From NCBI RefSeq assembly GCF_014650695.1, contig NZ_BMVL01000012.1:135187-199186 (forward strand): a stretch of DNA of 64,000 nt. Direction: 5' to 3'. The notes beneath the pieces were generated by a model, which was given only the letters and a program-made list of their open reading frames with translations, searched no databases and was not told where the DNA came from. Positions 1 through 12,410 of this stretch are shown piece after piece. A program made the translations under genes and the position numbers. Positions within the stretch are counted from its first letter, which is position 1. Each line of letters starts with the position of its first letter. This DNA is from Streptomyces avidinii (GTDB taxonomy: Bacteria; Actinomycetota; Actinomycetes; Streptomycetales; Streptomycetaceae).

Positions 1-36
1 CCGGGGCCGCCTTTTCGGTGCCGCGGGGGTCCGGAG

Positions 37-2466
<2,430 letters not shown>

Positions 2467-2586
2467 GAGCGCTCCTCAGCGGATCCGGTGCCCGTGTCCG
2501 GTCCGGACAACCCATGGTAGCGAGGGTTCCCCGCCCCCGTTCCCCGAGCCTCCGCCACGAGCGTTCCGGTGCGGCGCCGCACGCGA

Positions 2587-2626
2587 GAGCGGCGGGTATC
2601 CGGGACGTCCCGGATACCCGCCGCTC
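2587..2626. terminator. 40-bp perfect palindrome between apt and relA
   Basis: Nineteen-base arms (2587-2605 and 2608-2626) are exact reverse complements and the two central bases (CG) are self-complementary, so the whole 40 bp is a perfect palindrome. It lies 14 bp past the apt stop codon, where an intrinsic terminator is expected. There is no clear T-tract, as is usual in streptomycetes. Confidence 0.75.
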
Positions 2627-2640
2627 GACAAGCGAAGGGA

Positions 2641-3195
2641 TCAGACCACGATCAGCGCGTCCAGCGGAGCCCCCGCGAGGGAGGCGGCCAGCTTGGCCCG
2701 GCCCGGGAGGAACGACAGCTCCATCAGGACCGCCACGCCGGCGACCTCGGCCCCGGCCCGCCGGATCAGCGAGAGCGAGGCCTCCGCCGTACCGCCGGTG
2801 GCCAGCACGTCGTCGATGACCATGACCCGGTCACCCGCCGCCAGGTCCTCGGCGTGGACCTCGATCTCCGCCGTGCCGTACTCCAGCTCGTACGACTGCG
2901 CGAGCGTCGCGCCCGGCAGCTTCCCGGCCTTGCGCACCGGTACGAAGCCGATGCCGGCCTGCACGGCGACCGGGGCCGCCAGGATGAACCCGCGCGCCTC
3001 CAGACCGACGATCTTCGTCGCGCCGTACTGCCCGGCCAGTTCCACCAGCGTCTCCGTGAGCGCGGCGAACGCCTTCGGGTCCGCCAGCAGCGGGGTGATG
3101 TCCTTGAACATCACGCCCGGCTTCGGGTAGTCCGGCACGTCCTTGATCCGGCTGAGCAGCAGGGCCCGGCCGTCCTCGGACAGCGGCCCGGTCAA
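2641..3195 (-). CDS. apt: Adenine phosphoribosyltransferase
   Basis: Converts adenine and PRPP to AMP in purine salvage. The protein (184 aa, normal for the family) shows the family opening YPKPGVMFKDITPLLADP, the EARGF segment, and the PRPP-binding loop VMVIDDVLATGGTA. The reading frame is open far upstream inside secF, but the family begins close to the LLLSRIKDV segment. The only sensible start is TTG at 3195, which overlaps the secF stop codon (TTGA), implying translational coupling to secF. It is therefore the last gene of a yajC-secD-secF-apt unit and is followed by a strong palindromic terminator. A start at another nearby codon would change only a few residues. Confidence 0.93.
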   Translation of the reverse strand: MTGPLSEDGRALLLSRIKDVPDYPKPGVMFKDITPLLADPKAFAALTETLVELAGQYGATKIVGLEARGFILAAPVAVQAGIGFVPVRKAGKLPGATLAQSYELEYGTAEIEVHAEDLAAGDRVMVIDDVLATGGTAEASLSLIRRAGAEVAGVAVLMELSFLPGRAKLAASLAGAPLDALIVV

Positions 3196-4247
3196 CGCCG
3201 CCGCCCCGGCCGGCCCTGCGCCACGACCTGCGGCTCGTCCTCGGTCGCGTAGCCCTCGTCCGGGGACTCGCCCTTGGCGTCCGCGGCCGCCCGCTTGGCG
3301 AGCACCCGCTTCTTGAGCGCCTTCATCGCCGGCTCGCGCTCCTTGAGGTCGACGACCAGCGGGGTCGCGATGAAGATCGAGGAGTACGCACCGGCCGCGA
3401 GGCCGACGAACAGCGACAGCGAGATGTCGTTGAGCATGCCCGCGCCCAGGAAACCGCCACCGATGAACAGCAGGGCACCGACCGGGAGCAGCGCCACGAC
3501 CGTGGTGTTGATCGAGCGGACCAGGGTGCCGTTGATGCTGCGGTTGGCGACCTCGCTGTACGTGAAGCGGGTCTGCTTCGTGATGTCCTTCGAGCCCTCC
3601 TTGAGACCGTCGAAGACGACGACGGTGTCGTAGAGGGAGTAACCAAGGATGGTCAGCAGACCGATGACCGTGCCCGGGGTGACCTCGAAGCCGACCAGCG
3701 CGTAGATGCCGACGGTGATCGTGAGGTCGTGGATCAGGGCGATCAGAGCCGCGACCGCCATGCGCCACTCGAAGGCGATGGCCAGGTAGATCACCACGAG
3801 GACCATGAAGACGCCGAGGCCGGTCCACGCCTTGTTGGCGATCTGCTCGCCCCAGCTGGGACCGACCAGGTCGGCGTTGATACCGGCCTGGTCGACCTTG
3901 AGGTCGGTGGCGAGCTGCTTCTTGACGTCGGTGGCGGCGTCGGTGTCCACACCCGAGATCTGGATGCGCAGACCGCCGGTGCCGAGCTGCTGGACGATCG
4001 CGTCGTGGCCGGAGGCCTTCTCCGCGAACTCACGGGCCCTGGGCTCCGAGACGGCCGTCTTCGGGGTGGTGAAGACCGCACCGCCCTTGAACTCGATGCC
4101 CATGTTGAGGCCCTGGACGGCCAGGGCGACGATCGCCGTGATGGTGATCAGGATGGAAACGCCGTACCAGAGAAAGCGCTTGCCGACGAAGTCGTAGCCG
4201 ACCTCACCGCGGTACAGCCTGGCGCCGAGATCTCCAAGCTTCGACAT
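3192..4247 (-). CDS. secF: Protein translocase subunit SecF
   Basis: Accessory membrane subunit of the Sec translocon that, with SecD, uses the proton gradient to help exported proteins leave SecYEG on the outer face of the membrane. The protein (351 aa) has an N-terminal membrane segment (about residues 28-48), an external domain containing GIEFKGG near residue 52, and five further hydrophobic segments carrying typical SecF sequence (GYSLYDTVVVFDGLKEG, RSINTTVVALLPVGALLFIGG). The C-terminal tail is charged. It starts 3 bp after the secD stop and its stop overlaps the apt start. Confidence 0.96.
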   Translation of the reverse strand: MSKLGDLGARLYRGEVGYDFVGKRFLWYGVSILITITAIVALAVQGLNMGIEFKGGAVFTTPKTAVSEPRAREFAEKASGHDAIVQQLGTGGLRIQISGVDTDAATDVKKQLATDLKVDQAGINADLVGPSWGEQIANKAWTGLGVFMVLVVIYLAIAFEWRMAVAALIALIHDLTITVGIYALVGFEVTPGTVIGLLTILGYSLYDTVVVFDGLKEGSKDITKQTRFTYSEVANRSINGTLVRSINTTVVALLPVGALLFIGGGFLGAGMLNDISLSLFVGLAAGAYSSIFIATPLVVDLKEREPAMKALKKRVLAKRAAADAKGESPDEGYATEDEPQVVAQGRPGRRR

Positions 4248-4250
4248 CTC

Positions 4251-6044
4251 TCACGCCTCCTTTGCGTCGACGGGGGCGGGGGCGGAACCGGTACGGCGGG
4301 ACCGGCGCAGCGGAGGCTTCGCGCCCAGCCGCTTCGGGTCCAGCCCGGACCACGGGTGACCGCTGGCGAAGAACTTCGTACGCGCCAGCAGCGTCATGAT
4401 CGGCTTGGTGAAGAGGAACACCACGACCACGTCGAGCAGGGTCGTCAGACCCAGTGTGAAGGCAAAGCCCTGGACCTTGCCCACGGTGACGATGAACAGC
4501 ACCGCCGCGGCCAGGAACGACACGAAGTCGGACACCAGGATCGTGCGACGGGCACGCGGCCAGGCGCGCTCGACGGCCGGACGCAGGGTGCGGCCCTCGC
4601 GGATCTCGTCCCGGATGCGCTCGAAGTACACGATGAACGAGTCCGCCGTGATGCCGATCGCCACGATCGCACCGCAGACGGCCGGCAGGTTCAGCGCGAA
4701 GCCGATGCCCTTTCCGAGCAGCGCCATGATCGTGTAGGTCAGGATCGCCGAGACCAGGAGGCTGATGATGGCGACGAACGCCAGGCCCCGGTAGTAGACC
4801 AGCAGGTAGATCACCACGAGGAGCAGGCCGATGGCACCGGCGATCAGGCCGGCCTTCAGCTGCTCGCCGCCGAGCGCGGCGGTGACAGTGGTGACGCTGT
4901 CCTCCTGGAAGGACAGCGGCAGGGCGCCGTACGAGAGCATGTTGCCCAGGTCCTGCGCGGACTGCTGGGTGAAGCCGCCGGAGATCTCGGCGCTGCCACC
5001 GGTCAGCGCCTGGCTCACGGACGGGTCGGAGATGACCTGCCCGTCGAGCACGATCGCGAACTGGTTCTGCGGCATCTGCTTGGTGGCCAGCTCACCGGTG
5101 ATCTTGGCGAACTTGTCGGCGCCCTTGTCGGTGAACTGCATGGTGACGATCCACTGGCCGCGCTGGGGGTCGATCTGACCCTTGGCGTCCTTCACGTCCT
5201 GGCCGTTGACCTGGGCCGGGCCCAGGATCCACTTGCCCCAGGCGGTACCGCGCTGGCCGCAGGCGACCATCGGCTCCTCGGGCTTGGCGCCCGCGCCGGC
5301 GGCGGCGCGCTGCGCCTCGACGTTGCAGTCCAGCGCCGCGAACTTGGCCTGGAGGGCAGCGGCCGCGGCCTCGTCGCCGGTCGGCGGCGCGGATGCGGAC
5401 GCGGAGGGCGACGGAGCAGCCTTGTTGTCGTCTGCCTTCTTCGACTCCCTCGCCGAGGGCGAGGGAGTGGGGGCGGCCGGGGCCTTGAGGGCCTCACTGA
5501 GCGCGCGGCCCTGGGAAGTGGCGCTGGACGACGGGGTGGCCGAGGGGCTGGTCTTGCCGTCCCCGGCCTTGGGAGCCCCGGAACCGCTCGCGGAGGGGCT
5601 CGGGCTCGGGGTGCCCTCGGGAGCGGCCGGGGAGCCGTCCGCGAAGGCGAGAACCGGGCGGAAGTACAGCTGGGCGGTGGTACCGACCTGCTCGCGCGCC
5701 TGCTGCTCGTTCGTCCCCTTGGGGATGTTCACGATGATGTGGTCGCGGCCCTGCGTCTGGACCTCGGCCTCCGACACGCCGAGCCCGTTGACACGGCGCT
5801 CGATGATGCCGACCGCCGTGTTCATGTTCGTCTCGTTGATCGCGTCCGGCTTCCCGGGCTCGCTCTTGGCCTTGAGCGTGATGCTCGTGCCGCCTGCGAG
5901 GTCGATGCCCAGCCTGGGAGTCGTCTGCTTCGTGAGGAACATCCCCGCGGTGAGCGCCACCATCGCGATCAGGATGATCGCCAGGGCACGCCCCGGCCTC
6001 CCCTGAGCCCCCGTGGGCCGCCGGCCCTTCTTCGGTGCTGCCAC
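4251..6044 (-). CDS. secD: Protein translocase subunit SecD
   Basis: Partner of SecF in the proton-driven SecDF complex. At 597 aa it is long: an N-terminal membrane segment (about 20-38), then RLGIDLAGG, and a P1 periplasmic-type domain interrupted (about 135-225) by a Pro/Ser/Ala-rich insertion with PSPSAS-type repeats. A membrane block of five segments follows (LKAGLIAGAIGLLLVVIYLL, VGKVQGFAFTLGLTTLLDVVVVFLF). The insertion is low-complexity and probably disordered outside the membrane. The start is GTG at 6044 with GGGAG further upstream. It forms an operon with secF (3-bp gap); yajC lies 153 bp upstream. Confidence 0.96.
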   Translation of the reverse strand: MAAPKKGRRPTGAQGRPGRALAIILIAMVALTAGMFLTKQTTPRLGIDLAGGTSITLKAKSEPGKPDAINETNMNTAVGIIERRVNGLGVSEAEVQTQGRDHIIVNIPKGTNEQQAREQVGTTAQLYFRPVLAFADGSPAAPEGTPSPSPSASGSGAPKAGDGKTSPSATPSSSATSQGRALSEALKAPAAPTPSPSARESKKADDNKAAPSPSASASAPPTGDEAAAAALQAKFAALDCNVEAQRAAAGAGAKPEEPMVACGQRGTAWGKWILGPAQVNGQDVKDAKGQIDPQRGQWIVTMQFTDKGADKFAKITGELATKQMPQNQFAIVLDGQVISDPSVSQALTGGSAEISGGFTQQSAQDLGNMLSYGALPLSFQEDSVTTVTAALGGEQLKAGLIAGAIGLLLVVIYLLVYYRGLAFVAIISLLVSAILTYTIMALLGKGIGFALNLPAVCGAIVAIGITADSFIVYFERIRDEIREGRTLRPAVERAWPRARRTILVSDFVSFLAAAVLFIVTVGKVQGFAFTLGLTTLLDVVVVFLFTKPIMTLLARTKFFASGHPWSGLDPKRLGAKPPLRRSRRTGSAPAPVDAKEA

Positions 6045-6197
6045 CTTGTCGTTTCTCCCTGTCCAACCGTCCCGCGCCGGGTCAGCGCGCGGACGGCCAC
6101 GAAATGTGTGGTGGGGACCCCTGCCCCCCGCAGAAGTGTCACAGACGGGGACCGTGCCGGTCGCCGGTCAGGCGCCTCCACGGTCCCCGGCAGCGCG

Positions 6198-6674
6198 TTA
6201 CTTCGCTCCGGCCTCGCCGTCGGACTTGCCGTCCTTGGGCTCGTCGTCGCCCTTGGGCGCGTCCTCGTCCTTCTTGCCCAGGTCGAGCTTGGGAGCCTCG
6301 TCCTCGTCCTTGGTGAGGTCCGCCTTCGGAGCCTCGGTCAGCGAGGAGGCGTCGTCCGGTACGACCGGCGCGTCGGTGGCAGCGTCGTCGCTGACCCCGT
6401 GGACGATGCGGTTGTACTCCGCATCCTCGAGGACGGCGCCGATGGAGTTCTTCGCGAAGATCGCGTGGACGCCGGGAGCCACCTCGAGGGTGACGGTGTC
6501 GTCACCGATCTCCTTCACCGTGGCGTACATGCCGCCGATGGTGCGGACCCCGGTGCCGGGCGTCATGTGGTCGCGCATCTGCGCGGCTGCCTGCTGCTTC
6601 TTCTTCGCGGAGCGGGTCATCAGGAACATCGCCCCGATGAGCACGATGAACGGGAGGAGTGTCACGAGATTCAC
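6198..6674 (-). CDS. yajC: Preprotein translocase subunit YajC
   Basis: Small single-pass membrane protein of the SecDF-YajC complex. At 158 aa it has an N-terminal hydrophobic segment (about residues 3-20), a Lys-rich cytoplasmic junction (RSAKKKQQAAAQM), the conserved core TPGTGVRTIGGMYATVKEIGDDTVTLEVAPGV (here cited only as motif: GTGVRTIGG near residue 40), and a long acidic, Asp/Lys-rich C-terminal tail that is probably disordered. The start is GTG at 6674. Its position directly upstream of secD-secF, on the same strand, supports the assignment. Confidence 0.94.
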   Translation of the reverse strand: MNLVTLLPFIVLIGAMFLMTRSAKKKQQAAAQMRDHMTPGTGVRTIGGMYATVKEIGDDTVTLEVAPGVHAIFAKNSIGAVLEDAEYNRIVHGVSDDAATDAPVVPDDASSLTEAPKADLTKDEDEAPKLDLGKKDEDAPKGDDEPKDGKSDGEAGAK

Positions 6675-6839
6675 GGGACGGAGATCCTTCGCACGACCGC
6701 ACGCGGACGGCGGCCTTTTCTACGGGGGTGGGCACACCGACCCGAAGGGTCGGCATCGGCGGAGTCTAGGCGAGTCCGCACCGATGGAACAACGCCCAGC
6801 ATGGCACCGCAGTTCCTGAGGGGTCGAACCTCCGCGCCG

Positions 6840-7901
<1,062 letters not shown>

Positions 7902-7960
7902 GCTGTCAGTCTGCCTTCTCGGTTCGTACGGTGGTCGGTCGCCTGCGGCGCCGCTCCGGA

Positions 7961-8006
7961 CCGGCCCCTCCGGCGTTCGAGGAGCGGGGTCCGGGGCGGA
8001 GCCCCG
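7961..8006 (-). repeat. Dispersed intergenic repeat, copy A
   Basis: On the minus strand it opens with CGGGGCTCCGCCCCG, a short hairpin, followed by a purine/pyrimidine pattern containing CTCGAACGCCGGAGGGGC. It matches copy B at 40621-40665 over nearly its whole length. I recognise this as a very common streptomycete intergenic element. It fills most of the ruvA-ruvB gap. Confidence 0.6.
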
Positions 8007-8015
8007 GTCTCGCGG

Positions 8016-8648
8016 CTAGCGGGCCCGGTTCAGGGACTGCAGGGCGGCTCGCAGGAGCTGCGGAACCGGGGCCGAGCCGCCGGCGGCGATGGCGGCCTCG
8101 GCCTGCGGGGTGACCGCCGCGACCGCGTCCTCCGCATCGCGCGCGGCGTAGCCGAGGCCGATCAGCGCGGCGGAGAGCTGCTCGGTCCAGGGCGCGGGCC
8201 CGGAGGCCGCGGCGCGCTGGGCGCCCACGAGGCCGCTGCTGCCCAGCGGGGCCCCGAGCTTGCCCTTCAGTTCGAGGAGGAGCTTCTGGGCACCCTTCTT
8301 GCCGATGCCCGGTACCGCCACCAGCGCCTTCTCGTCGCCGGTGGAGACGGCCAGCCGCAGCGCGTCGGGGCTGTGCACGCCGAGCATGGCCTGCGCGAGC
8401 CGGGGCCCGACCCCGCTGGCGGTCTGCAGGACCTCGAAGGCCTGGCGCTCGTCGTCGTCGGCGAAGCCGTACAGGGTCAGCGAGTCCTCCCGTACGACGA
8501 GGGAGGTCGACAGCCGGGCCGCTTCCCCGATCCGCAGTCCGGCGATGGTGTTCGGCGTGCAGTGCACGGCCATGCCCACTCCCCCGACTTCGATCACGGC
8601 AAGGGTGGGGGCGAGTGCGGCAACGGGGCCGCTGACGAAGGCGATCAT
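8016..8648 (-). CDS. ruvA: Holliday junction branch migration protein RuvA
   Basis: Tetrameric junction-binding protein that loads RuvB. The protein (210 aa, family length about 200) starts [14 protein letters not shown] (OB-fold domain I), has the two helix-hairpin-helix motifs of domain II ([16 protein letters not shown] near 80, [19 protein letters not shown] near 113), and a C-terminal three-helix domain III that contacts RuvB. The frame is open further upstream, but the start at 8648 matches the family and overlaps the ruvC stop by four bases (ATGA), implying coupled translation. Confidence 0.95.
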   Translation of the reverse strand: MIAFVSGPVAALAPTLAVIEVGGVGMAVHCTPNTIAGLRIGEAARLSTSLVVREDSLTLYGFADDDERQAFEVLQTASGVGPRLAQAMLGVHSPDALRLAVSTGDEKALVAVPGIGKKGAQKLLLELKGKLGAPLGSSGLVGAQRAAASGPAPWTEQLSAALIGLGYAARDAEDAVAAVTPQAEAAIAAGGSAPVPQLLRAALQSLNRAR

Positions 8649-9175
8649 CGGGTACGGCCTTTCGAGGCGTGCAGGGCGACCGCCTGCTGGAGGCGGTTCT
8701 GGGCGGGGGCCCGCCAGATGTGACAGATGGCCAGGGCGAGGGCGTCGGCGGCGTCCGCCGGCTTGGGCGGTGCGTCCAGCCTGAGCAGCCGGGTGACCAT
8801 CGCACCGACCTGGGCCTTGTCGGCCCGGCCGCTGCCGGTGACGGCTGCCTTGACCTCGCTGGGGGTGTGCAGGGCGACCGGTATCCCGCGGCGGGCGGCG
8901 CACAGCATCGCGACGGCACTCGCCTGGGCGGTTCCCATCACGGTGCTGACATTGTGCTGGCTGAACACCCGCTCCACGGCCACCACTTCGGGCCGGTGCC
9001 GGTCGAGCCACTCCTCGATGCCCTGCTCGATGGCGACGAGCCGGTGGCCCAACTCCGCGTCCGCGGGCGTCCGTACGACGCCCACGCCGAGCATGGTCAG
9101 GGGCCGGCCGGCGACGCCCTCGACGACGCCGACGCCGCATCGCGTCAGCCCCGGGTCCACACCGAGTACGCGCAC
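8645..9175 (-). CDS. ruvC: Crossover junction endodeoxyribonuclease RuvC
   Basis: Dimeric resolvase that nicks Holliday junctions symmetrically. The protein is 176 aa. The acidic active-site residues are visible: VDPGLTRCG (Asp7), [11 protein letters not shown] (Glu near 68), and [12 protein letters not shown] (two Asp near 141-144). It is first gene of the ruvCAB unit; the upstream hairpin at 9239-9277 separates it from yebC, so a promoter probably lies between 9176 and 9238. Confidence 0.96.
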   Translation of the reverse strand: MRVLGVDPGLTRCGVGVVEGVAGRPLTMLGVGVVRTPADAELGHRLVAIEQGIEEWLDRHRPEVVAVERVFSQHNVSTVMGTAQASAVAMLCAARRGIPVALHTPSEVKAAVTGSGRADKAQVGAMVTRLLRLDAPPKPADAADALALAICHIWRAPAQNRLQQAVALHASKGRTR

Positions 9176-9238
9176 CCCGCCCCCTTCTTCGATCTCCTGT
9201 ACGTGCAGCTTCGCAGGTTATCGGGTGGCACTGACAAA

Positions 9239-9277
9239 GCAGCGGGCCGACGGGGTGTGTCCCCGTCGGCCCGCTGC
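9239..9277. terminator. 17-bp-stem hairpin after yebC
   Basis: Perfect 17-base arms (9239-9255 and 9261-9277) with a 5-nt loop, 26 bp past the yebC stop codon. This is a likely intrinsic terminator for the pdxS-pdxT-yebC transcript. Confidence 0.75.
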
Positions 9278-9303
9278 CCGGTGCTGTGCGCGGTGGACGC
9301 CGG

Positions 9304-10056
9304 TCAGGCGTCGACCTTCTCCATGACCTCGTCCGAGACATCGAAGTTGGCGAAGACGTTCTGCACGTCGTCGCTGTCCTCCAGCGCGTCGATCAGCTTG
9401 AAGATCTTGCGCGCGCCCTCTTCGTCCAGCTCGACCTGCATGGTCGGCAGGAAGTTGGAGTCGGCCGAGTCGTAGTCGATGCCGGCCTGCTGGAGCGCGG
9501 TGCGGACCGCGACCATGTCGGTGGCCTCGCTGATGATCTCGAAGCTCTCGCCGAGGTCGTTGACCTCTTCGGCGCCGGCGTCGAGCACCGTCTCCAGGAC
9601 GTCGTCCTCGGAGAGCTCGCCCTTGGGCAGCAGCACGACACCCTTGCGGTTGAACAGGTACGAGACCGAGCCCGGGTCGGCCATCGAACCGCCGTTGCGG
9701 GTCATGGCGACACGCACGTCGGAGGCGGCACGGTTGCGGTTGTCGGTGAGGCACTCGATGAGCACCGCGACGCCGTTCGGACCGTAGCCCTCGTACATGA
9801 TCGTCTCGTAGTCGGCGCCGCCGGCCTCGAGACCGCCGCCGCGCTTGACCGCGGAGTCGATGTTCTTGTTCGGGACCGAGCTCTTCTTGGCCTTCTGGAT
9901 GGCGTCGAAGAGCGTCGGGTTGCCATCGATGTCGGCGCCGCCCATACGGGCCGCGACCTCGATGTTCTTGATCAGCTTCGCGAAGAGCTTGCCGCGCTTG
10001 GCGTCAACCACGGCCTTCTTGTGCTTCGTCGTAGCCCATTTAGAGTGGCCGGACAT
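9304..10056 (-). CDS. YebC/PmpR family DNA-binding or translation factor
   Basis: The 250-aa protein begins [28 protein letters not shown], which is diagnostic of the YebC/PmpR/TACO1 family (listed here as the motif GHSKW...KRGKLF). Family members have been described as transcriptional regulators, and some as factors relieving ribosome stalling; which applies here cannot be told from sequence. Other conserved segments are [12 protein letters not shown] near residue 92 and [16 protein letters not shown] near 120. The C-terminus is acidic. Adjacency to ruvC is very common across bacteria. It is probably co-transcribed with pdxT (57-bp gap). Confidence 0.93.
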   Translation of the reverse strand: MSGHSKWATTKHKKAVVDAKRGKLFAKLIKNIEVAARMGGADIDGNPTLFDAIQKAKKSSVPNKNIDSAVKRGGGLEAGGADYETIMYEGYGPNGVAVLIECLTDNRNRAASDVRVAMTRNGGSMADPGSVSYLFNRKGVVLLPKGELSEDDVLETVLDAGAEEVNDLGESFEIISEATDMVAVRTALQQAGIDYDSADSNFLPTMQVELDEEGARKIFKLIDALEDSDDVQNVFANFDVSDEVMEKVDA

Positions 10057-10113
10057 CTGCCTGTCTCCTTCGCGTCACCAACAATGTTCGCCTCAGATCC
10101 TACCGGGACGCCG

Positions 10114-10707
10114 TTACAGCCCGGCGCGCACCATGTCGACGAAGTAGGCGTGGACGCGGTCGTCTCCGGTCAGCTCGGGGTGGAACGAGGTCGCGAGGAC
10201 GTTGCCCTGGCGCACGGCGACCGTGTGGCCGTCGTACGTGGCGAGCACCTCGGCGGCGGCGCCGACGGACTCGACCCAGGGTGCGCGGATGAAGACGCCC
10301 TCGACCGGGCCGCCCGCTATCCCCGCGAAATCGATCTTCGCTTCGAAGGACTCGTTCTGGCGGCCGAACGCGTTGCGGCGGACGATCATGTCGATGCCGC
10401 CCAGGGTCTCCTGGTCCTCACGGCCGTCCAGGAGCTTGTCCGCCAGCATGATCATGCCGGCGCAGGTGCCGTACACGGGCATGCCGGCGGCCACGCGCTC
10501 GCGCAGCGGCTCCAGCATGCCGAACAGCACGGCGAGCTTCGACATGGTGGTGGACTCGCCGCCGGGGATCACCAGGGCGTCGACCTCGGCGAGCTCCTCG
10601 GGGCGCCGGATCGGCCTGGCCACGGCGTCCGCCGCAGCCAGGGCGATCAGGTGCTCCCGTACGTCGCCCTGGAGAGCCAGGACACCGATCACGGGGGTGT
10701 TCGTCAT
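10114..10707 (-). CDS. pdxT: Pyridoxal 5'-phosphate synthase glutaminase subunit PdxT
   Basis: Class I glutamine amidotransferase that releases ammonia from glutamine for PdxS in the DXP-independent PLP pathway. The 197-aa protein has [12 protein letters not shown] at the N-terminus, the [12 protein letters not shown] loop near residue 47, the nucleophile Cys in [10 protein letters not shown] near residue 80, and the His/Glu pair in [12 protein letters not shown] near residue 174. The start codon is 6 bp after the pdxS stop, so the two subunits are co-expressed. Confidence 0.97.
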   Translation of the reverse strand: MTNTPVIGVLALQGDVREHLIALAAADAVARPIRRPEELAEVDALVIPGGESTTMSKLAVLFGMLEPLRERVAAGMPVYGTCAGMIMLADKLLDGREDQETLGGIDMIVRRNAFGRQNESFEAKIDFAGIAGGPVEGVFIRAPWVESVGAAAEVLATYDGHTVAVRQGNVLATSFHPELTGDDRVHAYFVDMVRAGL

Positions 10708-10713
10708 GACCGA

Positions 10714-11631
10714 TTACCAGCCGCGGTTGGCGTAGCGCTCGGACTCGGGGAGGGTGTCGCAGTTGATGCCGACCATGGCCTCGCCCAGGTTGCGGGAGGC
10801 GTCCGCGATGATCTTCGGGTCGTCGTAGAAGGTGGTGGCCTTCACGATGGCGGCGGCGCGCTTGGCCGGGTCGCCCGACTTGAAGATGCCGGAGCCGACG
10901 AAGACGCCCTCGGCACCGAGCTGGCGCATCAGCGCGGCGTCGGCCGGGGTGGCGACGCCACCGGCGGAGAACAGCACGACCGGGAGCTTGCCGAGCTCGG
11001 CAACTTCCTTGACGAGCTCGTACGGGGCGCGCAGCTCCTTGGCGGCGGCGAACAGCTCGTTGTTGTCGTAGCCGCGCAGGCGGGCGATCTCGTTCTTGAT
11101 CTGGCGCAGGTGGCGGACGGCCTCGACGACGTTGCCGGTGCCGGCCTCGCCCTTCGAGCGGATCATGGCCGCGCCCTCGGCGATGCGGCGCAGGGCCTCG
11201 CCCAGGTTGGTGGCGCCGCAGACGAAGGGGGTGGTGAACGCCCACTTGTCGGAGTGGTTGACCTCGTCGGCCGGGGTCAGGACCTCGGACTCGTCGATGT
11301 AGTCGACGCCGAGGGACTGCAGGACCTGGGCCTCGACGAAGTGGCCGATGCGGGACTTGGCCATGACCGGGATCGAGACGGCCTCGATGATCTCTTCGAT
11401 CATGTTGGGGTCCGACATGCGCGCGACGCCGCCGTCCTTGCGGATGTCGGCCGGGACCCGCTCCAGGGCCATGACGGCCACGGCGCCGGCGTCCTCGGCG
11501 ATCTTCGCCTGCTCGGCGTTGACCACGTCCATGATCACGCCGCCCTTCAGCTGCTCGGCCATGCCGCGCTTGACGCGCGAGGTGCCGATCGCCGACTCGG
11601 CGGACTGGGGGGAGGTGGGAAGCGTGCTCAC
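10714..11631 (-). CDS. pdxS: Pyridoxal 5'-phosphate synthase subunit PdxS
   Basis: TIM-barrel lyase that condenses ribose 5-phosphate, glyceraldehyde 3-phosphate and ammonia (from PdxT) into PLP. At 305 aa it is of normal length. Seen: [28 protein letters not shown] (as the family start [13 protein letters not shown]), [18 protein letters not shown] with the early catalytic Lys, [13 protein letters not shown], and [16 protein letters not shown]-like [12 protein letters not shown] with a second catalytic Lys. First gene of the pdxS-pdxT-yebC unit; a 137-bp gap upstream leaves room for a promoter. Confidence 0.97.
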   Translation of the reverse strand: MSTLPTSPQSAESAIGTSRVKRGMAEQLKGGVIMDVVNAEQAKIAEDAGAVAVMALERVPADIRKDGGVARMSDPNMIEEIIEAVSIPVMAKSRIGHFVEAQVLQSLGVDYIDESEVLTPADEVNHSDKWAFTTPFVCGATNLGEALRRIAEGAAMIRSKGEAGTGNVVEAVRHLRQIKNEIARLRGYDNNELFAAAKELRAPYELVKEVAELGKLPVVLFSAGGVATPADAALMRQLGAEGVFVGSGIFKSGDPAKRAAAIVKATTFYDDPKIIADASRNLGEAMVGINCDTLPESERYANRGW

Positions 11632-11768
11632 GGATTGACCTCACTCGAAAGGAAGACGGGGTACTGCTCGTACTACTCGGCTGAGGAAACCCCAGGGGAT
11701 CAGTCCACTACAAGGGCCAATGTGGAGCCTGTGGCTCCTTGATTTGTCCCTCACGGCCCTTGGAAGCC

Positions 11769-12311
11769 CTAGATCGGCCGTTCTGCAAGATCCACCGGCG
11801 GCTCGTCGTCCATTTCGAAGGCGAGCGGGAAGGGCGCGTGTCCCGCCAGTCTGAACCAGCGGACCTTCCGGTGCCTGCGCAGCGCGCGGGCGGCCCGTAC
11901 CGAGTCGTTGAGGAAGCGCCGCGCCATCGGCACCCGGCGGACGGCCGCCGCCAGCTCCTCGGTCGCCTCCGCCCCGCCGGGGGCCGCCTTGAGCACGTCG
12001 ACCTGGTCGGCATCGGCGAAGACCGCGCGCAGCGCCTGGCTGAGCTCGCTCTCGGCGACCTCGCGGTGGTCCTCCTCGGCCTGCCGGGCGGCGTGCGCGG
12101 CCTCGTACAGCACCAGGGAGGAGGCGGGGTCGAGCACCCCGGACGTGGCCACCTCCAGCACGACGGAGGCACGCCGCACGAGCTGCGCGTCGAGCGCGGC
12201 CCGCGCGGCGTCCATCCGCGAGTGCAGCCGGTCGAGCCGGCCGGCGGTCCAGCTGAGGTAGACCCCGATGACTCCGAGAGCCAGGGCGATCCAGACAAGG
12301 GTTTCGATCAC
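11769..12311 (-). CDS. Conserved actinobacterial protein with one N-terminal membrane segment
   Basis: I recognise this as a gene commonly found between pdxS and the PIM-type mannosyltransferase in streptomycetes but know of no function. The 180-aa protein starts with GTG at 12311. A hydrophobic helix (about residues 4-20, LVWIALALGVIGVYLSW) is followed by a long charged helical region with regular Leu/Ala spacing (coiled-coil-like, about 22-100) and a more basic C-terminal part (RALRRHRKVRWFRLAGH). The topology suggests a membrane-anchored cytoplasmic helical protein, resembling LemA-type proteins only in outline. It lies 99 bp downstream of the mannosyltransferase on the same strand. Confidence 0.8.
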   Translation of the reverse strand: MIETLVWIALALGVIGVYLSWTAGRLDRLHSRMDAARAALDAQLVRRASVVLEVATSGVLDPASSLVLYEAAHAARQAEEDHREVAESELSQALRAVFADADQVDVLKAAPGGAEATEELAAAVRRVPMARRFLNDSVRAARALRRHRKVRWFRLAGHAPFPLAFEMDDEPPVDLAERPI

Positions 12312-12410
12312 GCTGCGCGACCCTACCGCTCCACGCGCCCCCGGCCCCCATCGCCCCTGGCCGCGTCCGACCCGGGCCGGAGCGGACGGTCAGCACCGGG
12401 TGGTGACGCT

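Noticed and set aside
2641-3828. Extended apt frame reaching into secF.
   Set aside because: Residues upstream of TTG 3195 are the frame-shifted image of secF, and the extra part has no similarity to apt.
9286-11742. Long plus-strand frame opposite yebC-pdxT-pdxS.
   Set aside because: Shadow of real genes; amino acid composition is Gly/Val/Asp/Arg-rich as expected for antisense of high-GC coding DNA.
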